This document shows, in pieces, positions 24,999 through 34,484 of a DNA stretch of 64,000 bases. The stretch comes from Selaginella tamariscina (lineage: Eukaryota; Streptophyta; Lycopodiopsida; Selaginellales; Selaginellaceae), in the NCBI GenBank assembly GCA_003024785.1, contig PUQB01000024.1, forward strand, positions 791,088-855,087, in the 5' to 3' direction. The stretch's first letter is position 1, and each line of letters opens with the position of its first letter. Position numbers and translations under genes: made by a program. A model generated the notes under the pieces. It had not been told where the DNA came from and did no database searches. It worked only from the letters and a program-made list of their open reading frames with translations.

Positions 24999-27900
24999 TC
25001 AATTCATTATCAATTCTTCTTCGCTATTACCTTCTGAGTGAGGCGAAGAAGGTCTAAGCCGCTTGTGAGATGGTTCAAGATCTTCTGCATCTTCTATTGA
25101 TGTTTCCATGGGTCCTGGAGTGTGCGAATGTTCTGTACTCCTCGAGATAACTTCCGGTCTAATATCTGATTGAAGTTCGTTCTCAGACTCCGAGATTGAA
25201 CCAGATTCACCTTCAGAGCTATCGCACTTATCTGGAGGGAACTTTCTCAAATACGCCTTTATGGATTCGTTGGGGTACTCAGTTGAGACCCAATCTATCC
25301 ACTTGTTCAGGTCCTCAACCATGGTCTTATCCTTTTCAACGGCAAACACACATGTATGCCGAAGGTAACACTCCTTCAAGACGGACCCCCTAGTGCAGTA
25401 GTCAAAAACCCACGCATCACTGTGAGGACCCCTGATCAAGTTGACGATGCTCCGTGCCGCTTGACTTGTAATGTTTGGATAACGTACATTGCCGAATACG
25501 TCACTCATACCTATCGGTGTATCGGATGGAGGTTCAGGGCCGTTGGAGTGCAAACAGATGCCTGGCCAGTCATTTGGAAGCTTGAAATTGTTTGGCGCAT
25601 TCCTAACAACCAAGTGAACAACGGTATCAATGCACTTGGGATTAGCATCGTTCATATAAAATCCTGTCCAACGATGTCTATTCTTCTTGGCGAAGGCGAA
25701 GGCAAAAGTATCGGTGACATGAGCAAGAATCAAGAAATAAATACCTGAAAAAGTAGGTATCAGTGAAGAGCGCAAGCATGAATTCAATAATAAATACCTT
25801 CTATGTATATGCTTGCACGGCTAAGTTTCTCCACCAGATCCTCTAGTGCCCTATCTGTCGAAAGATTTTTTGACACCCGCCGATCCATCACGAACAATTG
25901 AAACGGTTTCCTACAAGCAGTGATGTTACCCCATAAAGTCTCCGAATCTAACAACAAACATCTGTAGGGCTTGTCGTGATTCGTAGCATCCTCCTTTATA
26001 AGGTTCAATTCGGTTCTCCGCTGCTGAAGGACTGCCATAAGAGAAGGCGTCATCCCAATGTTCTCCTTTTTGGCGTTGGCGTGCAATAGATTCTTGCCTA
26101 GATCTTCCGATTGGTTCACCCATTCGACAAGCATATCATCGTTCGTCACATGCAAATATTTGCTGACCTCTTCATATGTTGAAGTCGAGGTCCAACCCAG
26201 TTTGTGGCAGTGTATTCCCAACCACTCCTTGAAATGCCTGACCGTCTTCAACTCCATTGCCTTGAGATGAAAAGGAGAGGTTGGGCTGCTGTTATTAATT
26301 TGTAGTTTGCCATCGATCACCAAATCAGCCAAGACTTCCATCTCCTCCATCGTTGTTCCATTTAAAGGCTTCAACCATGTGAGCTTGAAATCGTTGTCTA
26401 CATCCTTTGTAGATTGAACAGACTTAGCCTTCGGCGTCTTACTGGGTTTCTTTGCAGACTTTTCTCTCCCCTTCACTTGTCTGCTTCTTCTTCAGTGTTC
26501 CTTTTGAAAAGGATTCCATAATCCCCAACCATTTGGCAAAGATCCTATCTTCGGGGCAAGAAATCAACATCATCAGAAAGGATGTTTCCTTCCCGCCCAC
26601 CTGGGCAAAATCAACTGCTGCAATTTCTTCAACTCTCTGAGGAAAAAGACAGATTAATATACCGGCGAGATAAATCCCGCCCAAACAATTTGCTTACCCG
26701 GTATTCCGCAGATTGTGTATTCCCTGCGGTAGCTCTTTGTGGTCGCTGAAGAGATTCCCACACGGCTCGCGTGTGTTTAAACTTCTCCCATATTTTGCTG
26801 TTGTAGTGGTTGGTGTCGGCAGCGTCCCATTCCGCCGATAACTTATGGTACTGCTCGATTGTGAGATTCGGCTTAGCTAAAAACGCCGATCTTTTTGTCA
26901 GCTTCTCACGGGTATGCTCGGAAAGTTTTGTTGCCATCGTTCCTTTGTTGTGTTCATCGAGAAGTCGTTGGGCTGCCGTTATTGTGTGCTGGCCACTAAT
27001 GATGTAGTACTTGATAGATTTTTATTCTCCGTCTGAATCTTCATGAGTTGTTCTGGTGTTGTGATCCAGACTTTGTCAGCGCCCTTCCTTCTTTCATAGT
27101 ATGGACACAAAACAGCATTATGTGGAACGGTATAAGAATTGTCGTCCTTCATCTTCTCCATGAGCTCAGCTACACGTTCCTGGTTGAGTGGCCTGTAATT
27201 GAAGTTTGGGTTGACGCTGCAATATTTAACCCTACAAGGATAAATCTTATCATCCAACATCATTTCCTTGTGACTTATTGCAGCATGAGATGCCACAGGT
27301 GCAGCTGACAAAACGATTGATGATTTTCTTTTGCGATCCGAATCAACATGTGTGATCCCCGACTGCAGCTGTTCTAGTGTTCTCGGTACACTCTTCCAGC
27401 TCCCAAAGCTCCCTAAGCAAATTGAACGTGATCTGTAGAGAACCTGAGACCGAGCCACCCTCTCAATCTCCATTATGATGTCGCTGTGTTCTTCTTCAAT
27501 GTGAAGAGGGAAGATTGCCACTTGCTGATTTTCTGTATTGTGAAGCAATATCTCCTGACAATACACTACTCGATGAGTCTGAAGATTTTCGAAGTAGACA
27601 TCCAGATGGATCCCCTCCATAGATGGGCTTTCGTTGAGTTGAAGAAGAACTCCAAGGTCAACATCATTAGTGAACACGTGAACGTCATTATCCACAAGTC
27701 GACAAAACCACCCGAGATTAATGTTGTAACTGACGACCTCTGGATCCGAGAACGTGACATTGGATGGAACAAGGCATATCTGTCGAGCATCGTCCAATCT
27801 GGGTTCGCAGCCTGCTTTCGGGTGCTTGACTAGCGAATCTACTTTCCATTGTTTTGCTTGTCCATGAGATGTGACAGAGGTTAATTTGACAGCAACCATG

Positions 27901-28134
27901 GTTGCTCCAATGCGCTTCCCATTTATCTTAAAATATGGCCAAGTTGATTCCAGAATCCCCCTGCCCATCTCTTCTCCTGCTCTTGTCTTTAATGTCACCT
28001 CAATTCCACATCTGAATACAAAAATGATTAGTTCAAGTATCCGAGTATAACAGATTTTATTTTAATTCTTACCCAGAATTTGACGACGACTCCATACTAA
28101 TGACTCGATCTCCTTGTTTGATCAAATCGTCCTT
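24999..28134 (-). CDS. ParB-like and amino-methyltransferase-like multidomain protein, possibly element-encoded
   Basis: Predicted exons on the minus strand: 28134-28073, 28011-26698, 26636-25798, 25744-24999, with matching phases; about 980 residues. Exon 1 opens KDDLIKQGDRVISM. The middle of exon 2 has NYRPLNQERVAELMEKMKDD and, after one frame break at the T run 27019-27023, KYYIISGQHTITAAQRLL. This matches the ParB/Srx N-terminal fold (a list of residues to 'visit', then GxHR-like GQHT). The last exon has SDAWVFDYCTRGSVLKEC and CVFAVEKD, resembling motif I of DNA amino-methyltransferases (D-x-F-x-G-x-G...E), but no DPPY/W motif is clear: CLLLDSETLWGN is the nearest. The tail is acidic with a basic RLRPSSPH patch. 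A +1 frame change lies near 26470. ParB domains bind CTP and act on palindromic DNA in bacteria; the role here is unknown. Confidence 0.6.
26637..26697 (-). other. 61-bp intron carrying one GGCGGGAT-type palindrome
   Basis: Minus-strand GTAAGC...TTTTTCCTCAG between a CGG codon and an AGA codon, phase 0. Plus-strand 26664-26681 reads GGCGAGATAAATCCCGCC, an imperfect copy of the array palindrome. It makes up almost a third of the intron. Confidence 0.65.
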
Positions 28135-28234
28135 CTGCAAAATAATACACTATAAATATAAATTATATAAAAACGCACACACACTTGTATAAACCCGAAT
28201 ATACAAAAATAATACACAGAGAGAAGTAGACGTA

Positions 28235-28327
28235 ATTAACTGTCCGAAGCTCACATTTGTGTTAGTGCAAAAGAAAGATAACATTTCGTTTTAGAACCAC
28301 CACAAATGTGAGCTCTGGACAGTTTTA
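28235..28327. repeat. Hairpin-forming inverted repeat
   Basis: AACTGTCCGAAGCTCACATT near 28239 pairs with AATGTGAGCTCTGGACAGTT near 28307, arms of about 30 bp, loop about 35 bp. It lies in the predicted first intron of the ParB-like gene, near its acceptor. It could be a tiny foldback element. Confidence 0.6.
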
Positions 28328-28437
28328 CATAGATTCCTAGCTTTTACTCGAAATATTATGATAAGATGATAAAAGTAAATAAAATGAGATATGCAACTTA
28401 TATATACTAATACACATATATATTCACATGGAAGGTG

Positions 28438-29986
28438 CGGCGGGATTAATCTCGCCACCCCTTCAATGCCTCCTGAAAGAGTGGGCGGGATTAATCTCGC
28501 CACCTTTCTGGAGGCCTTGAACGGGAGTGCGGAATTAATCTTGCCACCCTTCTCGGTCTCAGAGAGAACTGGGCAGGATTTATTTCTCACACCCCTTCAG
28601 TGACTCCAGAAAGGAGGCGGGATTAATCTCGCCCACCATGTAAGGATGGTTAAATGAATTTCCCCACCCTTCCCAGTCTCCATTGGTATGTTGAAAACCT
28701 TCTACGTCTCAGACAGAAACGTTTGGGATTGGTCCGACTCACCAATGGAGAAAAAAGGAAGGGTGGGGGATTCATTCCTCCAACAGGCATTGAAGACTCG
28801 GCGGGATTAATCCCGCCGCCCAGGGCCTTCACTCGGTCCCTATGCGGCGGGATTAATCCCGCCGGACGCCAATTCCCTGCGCGGAATCGGGCGGGATTAA
28901 TCCCGCCTAGGCACTTCAGCAGGCCAATGGCGGCGGGATAATCCCGCCCGATTCGACAGGGCATGGCGTCGGCGGGATTAATCCCGCCGCGCCAATGCCC
29001 TGTGCGAAATCTTGCGGGATTAATCCCGCCGCCTAGGCCCTTCAGGCAGGCCAATGGCGGCGGGATAAATCCCGCCCGATTCCGCGCAGGGCATGCGTAC
29101 GCGGCGGGATTAATCCCGCCCACCATGTAAGGGATGGTGAAATTAATCCCACCACCCTTCTCGGTTCCCTCCATTGGTATTTTGTAAACCTTCTCCGTCT
29201 CAGACAGAGTTAGTCGGGATTGATTCAACATACCAATGGGGTAATGAAGGTTCGGAGATTAATCTCGCCACCGGGTAATGAAGGTTCGGAGGCTAATCCC
29301 GCCGCCCTCTCGTAAATCATGCGCTCACACATATATATTGAGGGATGGGGGGGGCGGGATTAATCCCGCCGCCCAGGGAATTCACGCAGGACATGAACGG
29401 CGGGATTAATCCCGCCGCCCTCCGCGAAGGGCATGAGCGTGGGGCCGGATTAATCCCGCCGTTCATGTCCTGCGTGAATTCCCTGGCGGCGGGATTAATC
29501 CCGCCGCTCTACGACAAACCGAAGAGCGGCGGGATTAATCCCGCCGCCCATGGCCTGCGTGGGGGCCTCGGCGGCGGGATTAATCCCGCCGCCCATCCCT
29601 GTAAATGCCCTGCGCGGAATCCGGCGGGATTAATCCCGCCCATTAGAACCTTCACACAGGCCATTGCCGGCGAGATAAATCCCGCCGCATTCCGCGCAGG
29701 GCATGGATGAGCGGCGGGATTAATCCCGCCGCCGAGGCCCCTCACGCAGGCCATGGGCGGCGGGATTAATCCCGCCGCTCTTCGGTTTGTCGTAGAGCGG
29801 CGGGATTAATCCCGCCGCCCATAGCCTGCGTGAGGGCCTCGGCGCGGATTAATCCCGCCGCTCACCCATGCCTGAAGGCCTCGGCGGCGGGATTAATCCC
29901 GCCGCTCACCATGCCTGAAGGGCCTCGGCGGCGGGATTAATCCGCCGCCATGACCCCAACCATATAGCGGCGGGATTAATCCCGCC
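28438..29986. repeat. Array of 18-bp palindromes GGCGGGATTAATCCCGCC at ~44-bp spacing (array 1)
   Basis: More than thirty palindromes, about sixteen of them exact by my reading. The first part (28438-28640) is degenerate (GGCGGGATTAATCTCGCC). Successive units near 29353, 29398, 29443, 29487, 29527, 29571, 29622, 29668, 29711, 29757, 29798, 29842, 29884, 29928 and 29967 are 39-51 bp apart, mean about 44. Spacers are GC-rich and often recur in inverted order, so the array also folds at a larger scale. Variants change mostly the central ATTAAT (ATAAAT, ATAAT) or lose one base. Open frames here (GGGINPA/AGLIPP repeats) are by-products of the repeat. Confidence 0.93.
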
Positions 29987-29999
29987 GCTCGAGGGCTTA

Positions 30000-30813
30000 G
30001 CGAGATAAAACACACACATATATATATGTGTGTGTGTGTATATATATATGTATGTATGTATGTATGTATAGGAGTGTACGTGTGTGTGCAAGAGATAGAT
30101 AAAAAATAAATTATACAGTACTGGTACACCTATATATGTGTGTACATAGGTATATTATATGTGTATATGTATATCGTGTGTATGCGTGTGAGCGAAACAA
30201 ATAAATTATACAGATAAACAAACACACACACACATATATATATAACAGGAGTGGCGTGTGTGTGCGAAGATTAAAACTAATAAATAAATAAAATTATACA
30301 GATAAACACACATATAAATGTGTGTTATATATATAATCTATAGAGAAAGAGAGAGAGTCTGTGAATATATAAGCATATATATAAACTAGTGTGTATGTAT
30401 GTATATATGTATAGGTATATATATATGTTATATGTATATTGTGTGAATGCGTGTGTGAGCGAAAAATAAATCATACAGATAAACAAACACAACACACATA
30501 TACATACACAGGAGTGTGCGTGTGTGTGCGAGAGATAAAACTAATAAATAAATAAAAATTATACAGAAAAACACACACATATATATATGTGTGTATATAG
30601 ATATAACCCATATGAATATATAAGCATATATATAAACTAGTGTTGTATACTATTTTGTTAATATGCATTGATATATATATATTAATATATTATATATATA
30701 TATTATATGTGTGTGTGTGGTGTTAAAGCAGTGCGCGCGCTGTTGTGTGGTGGAGAGATAGTCAAATAAAAAGAAATTTACAGATATTGGTTATATCATT
30801 ATATATATATATA

Positions 30814-30845
<32 letters not shown>

Positions 30846-31130
30846 AAAGCAAGATCAATAAAAAAAAATTTACAGATACTGGTACACATAATATATGTAT
30901 GTATATATGTATATAGGTATATATATATATGTGTATATGTATATCGTGTGTATGCGTGTGTGAGCGAAACAAATAAAATCATACAGATAAACAAACACAC
31001 ACCCACACACACATATACATACACAGGAGTGTGCGTGTGTGTGCGAGAGATAAAACTAATAAATAAAATCATACGCACACTCCTATACATATATACAAAC
31101 ATACACCACACACACACACACACAGATCTC
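30000..31130. repeat. CA/TG and TA microsatellites with a recurring minisatellite unit
   Basis: Dense (TG)n, (TA)n and (GTAT)n runs. A unit beginning AGGAGTGTGCGTGTGTGTGC followed by GAGATAAAACTAATAAATAA recurs near 30066, 30246, 30511 and 31024. No gene; frames rich in Cys-Val or Thr-His are artefacts. Confidence 0.8.
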
Positions 31131-31132
31131 AC

Positions 31133-31200
31133 CTGTGTGCACAGCCGCCGCCGCGATTTCACAGCCGCCGCCTCTTGAAACCCTAAGAATATACCTAAAC
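31133..31200 (-). promoter_or_regulatory. Possible 5' non-coding exon of the ParB-like gene
   Basis: GC-rich stretch in an AT-rich region. The minus strand reads CCGCCGC-type repeats and ends GTGCACACAG|GTGAGATC, a good donor site. Joined to the acceptor at 28135 it would place array 1 inside a 3-kb 5' intron. No ATG is present, so it would be untranslated. This is inferred from splice-like sequence only. Confidence 0.35.
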
Positions 31201-31507
31201 CCTAAAGGAATTAAATATATATATCAACCCTAATAGAATATTCCTTCTGAGAATATATTAAACCCTAAAAAGAATAAAATATAGATTCGCCCTAAACGAA
31301 TATTCTTTCATTATATTATTAGCGCGTGCGTGTGCGTGGGTGTATCACATACACCCAAAAATATAAATCATGCAAGGATTAACATGTGTGTGTCCATGAG
31401 AGTGTTAAAGTTTCATGTGTATCAATACATACATACACATTGCATATATTAATACACATAATATAACATACACACGTGTATACACACAGACATACACACA
31501 TATTACA

Positions 31508-32022
31508 TGGGTTTAGGGTTTAGGGTTTAGGGTTTTGGATTTAGGATGGATCATGCATGGTGTGTATGTATGAGAGAAGAGAGAGTGTTGAAAAATTATT
31601 TTTGTACACATTGCATATATTAGTACACATATATACTTACACATATTATACACAGACAACATACATATTAGTACATAATATTAGAGAGACCGAGTACATA
31701 TTATAGATCATGCATGGTGTGTATGTTTGAGAGAAGAGAGACAGTACATATTAACATGGATCATGCATGGCGTGTATGTTTGAGAGAAGAGAGACAGTAC
31801 ATATTAACATGGATCATGCATGGCGTGTATGTATGAGAGAAGACAGAAAGTACACATATATACATACAGAGTACACATATATACATACAGAGTACACATA
31901 TATATTACAGAGTACACATATATACAAGCACACGTGTATACACACAGACATACATACAAATTACATGAGTAAATTCATTGTGTTACATATTAGGGTTTAG
32001 GGTTTAGGGTTTAGGGTTTGCT
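31508..32022. repeat. Interstitial telomere-like TTTAGGG runs and a ~59-bp tandem repeat
   Basis: GGGTTTAGGGTTTAGGGTTTAGGG-type runs (three to four units) at 31508-31535 and 31990-32019. Between them a 59-bp unit containing ATGGATCATGCATGGCGTGT and GAGAGAAGAGAGACAGTACA is repeated about three times (31690-31850), followed by four AGAGTACACATATATAC units. TTTAGGG is the plant-type telomere motif. Confidence 0.8.
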
Positions 32023-32282
32023 CCCAACAAGTTAATATAAATATTACACATGTAAATTGAATGTGTTACATACAGTCACACAGATTGAGTACATATACAT
32101 ACATGCGTTGAACATGATGTTTTCAATAAAGAAGCAACCTATTTCTTCAGTTTGGTTTAGGGTTGTGCATGTGTGTGCATATGTGTTTTTGTAAGTTCTT
32201 GTAATGCGTGTGTAAATTTATGATTGTGTTATATATGTGTGCAAAACAAACATCGAATAATTAAGAAAATAAAATTAATAAA

Positions 32283-32690
32283 CACACTAGGAACATATTT
32301 TAAATTATACATAATAATATATGATTTTATCTAATATATAGCCATATAGTTTTAATAATATATATTAATTTAATATTGATAAAAGGTTTAACATTGAAAT
32401 ATTCTTGAAATAATAAGAAATTAATTGAGAAAATCCCATTAATATATACAAATGTAAATTAAGTACTCAAATAATTAACTAAATTAATTATCATAATCAT
32501 GTTTAATATTGGAATATTCTTGGAATAATAAGAAAATAATAAAGAATATCCCATTAATATTAAGAAGATTAATTACTCAAGTAATTAAGGAAATGATATT
32601 ATATATATATTATTAAACTATATATGACTATATATTAGATAAAATGATGTATTATTATGTATAATTTAAAATATGTTCATAGTGTGTATT
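32283..32690. repeat. Long AT-rich inverted repeat
   Basis: The arm near 32285-32370 (GGAACATATTTTAAATTATA...) is matched in reverse complement near 32600-32690 (...TATAATTTAAAATATGTTCA). The loop is about 230 bp. A third, direct partial copy lies near 32940-32985. No gene is seen. Confidence 0.6.
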
Positions 32691-33299
32691 AATTTAATAT
32701 TGATAATAAGGTTTAACACATGAATATTCTTGAAATAATAACAAATTAATTGAGAAAATCCCATTAATATATACAAATGTAGAATAATTACTGCAATAAT
32801 TAAGACAAGACTAATTTAATTATGATAATCAGGTTTAATATTAGAATATCTCTTCAAATATTAATAAAATATTAAAGAATATCCCAACTAGGAAATGAAA
32901 ACTAAATACTCGAGTAATTAAGAAAATAATAATAATAAACAGACTATGAATATATTTTAAATGATACATAATAATATATCAATTTATTTATTGTATAAGT
33001 ATATATTTATATATATATATAATATATATAAATATACTTGAATACTAAGAATGTAGAATATAGTCTAAAATTTCGTAATATTAAACAGCTTGAATCACTT
33101 GAATAACATTAAATGCAATTTTAAAATACTCATTGGAACTGGAGAGTATATATGTCAGAGTGTCGGATATTTGTGTCAACTCATCTTAAATTTTATTTTC
33201 TGTTCTTTTTTAAAAATTTGAATTTCTGACATATGTATTGTCGGTCTGACATGTAAATTTGAAAATGCATTTAATTTCCCACTCAAATTCAGATCTGGT

Positions 33300-33443
33300 T
33301 CTTTCTCCGGCAAGGGTTTTCTTCATTTCTGTATTTTCACTCTGTAGATCTTCCTTTTTTTCATAGTGATCATCTCAGGAGCAAGATTAAATTGGGTGCT
33401 ATTCTTTATAGGAAAGCACGGCGCCTTCAGTGCTGTTTTACAA
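33300..33443 (+). promoter_or_regulatory. Possible 5' non-coding exon of the transposase-like gene
   Basis: A less AT-rich stretch ending ...GTTTTACAA|GTAAGTATT, a strong donor. Joined to the acceptor at 34478 it would put array 2 inside a 1-kb 5' intron, mirroring the arrangement at the ParB-like gene. Inference from splice-like sites only. Confidence 0.35.
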
Positions 33444-33607
33444 GTAAGTATTATAAACAAATTTAAAAATACTTATTAAGATTCACTCTCTTACATTCTC
33501 TCTTAAAATTACAATTTAGGGGTTTAGAATGCATTAGGATTATAATATATTCCGTTAGGGATTTATCCGTTTAAATATCTTTTTAACTTAATATTCTAAG
33601 TTAACCG

Positions 33608-34338
33608 GGGCGGCGGGATTAATCCGGCCATTTCTTTTTTGCCTCTTTGAAGAAGTGGCGGATTAATCCCGCCACCATCTCCCGGGCAATGCTTCTCGCC
33701 ACTGAAAAAGAGTGGCGGGATTAATCCCGTCAATAACCTTCTCAACTGATGAAGAGTTACCAGAATTTATTAGAAAGAGTTGTCGGCGGGATTAATCCCG
33801 CCAACCATTTAGGAGGCAGGGAAATGGTGGCGGGATTAATCTCGCCACCACTTCCTGTTTTAAAGATTTGGGGACAGGATTTATCCCGAGATCTCTTTGA
33901 AATCATAGTTTGAAGAGAGTTATGTGCGGGTTTAATCCCGCCACCCATTCCCCGTCGTAAGAATTGTGGGTGGGATTAATCCGCCTTGGACTCCCTCCGA
34001 CAAGGAAGAGCCGGCGGGATTAATCCGCCGCCTCTTCCTCCTCGGGGGGAGTCCGGCGGATTAATCCGCCGACTCTCTCCGGCGAGGATGAGTCGGCGGG
34101 ATTAATCCCGCCGGACTCCTTCCTCGTCGGAGAGAGTCGGCGGGATTAATCCCGCCGGACTCCCCCCGAGGAGGAAGAAGCGGCGGGATTAATCCCGCCG
34201 GCTCTTCCTTGTCGGAGGGAGTCCAAGGCGGGAAAATCCTGCCGACTCTCTCCGAAGGGGTTGAGTCGGCGGCGGGATTAATCCCGCCGACTCCCTTCCT
34301 CGTCGGAGGGATTCGTGGGCGGGATTAATCCCGCCCAT
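33608..34338. repeat. Array of 18-bp palindromes, array 2
   Basis: About 16 palindromes of the same family as array 1, at least five exact. Units near 33967, 34012, 34050, 34093, 34136, 34180, 34226, 34268 and 34317 are 38-49 bp apart. Spacers such as GACTCCCTCCGACAAGGAAG return in reverse order, so 33987-34231 forms one nested inverted repeat. The left part (33608-33960) is more decayed. Confidence 0.93.
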
Positions 34339-34484
34339 CAGTTGTATTAATCAAACATGAGTAATTATTCTAAACATATTATGTATTATTGCATATGCAT
34401 ATTATTAAGTACCGTAATTCAGATTTCTTAGAATATTGCATAAACAGATATCATAAAAATAAGAATATATATGTGCAGGACAAT

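Noticed and set aside
28650..29760. Proteins with GGGINPA / AGLIPP repeats as real genes
   Set aside because: Open frames arise because the palindrome lacks stops in several frames; they appear on both strands and shift with spacer length.
29893..31180. Cys/Val-, His/Thr- or Tyr/Ile-rich open frames
   Set aside because: They are translations of CA/TG/TA microsatellites, open on both strands.
28438..34338. CRISPR array (regular repeats with differing spacers)
   Set aside because: Repeats are perfect palindromes of 18 bp, spacers mirror one another, the DNA is eukaryotic with spliced genes, and there are no cas genes.
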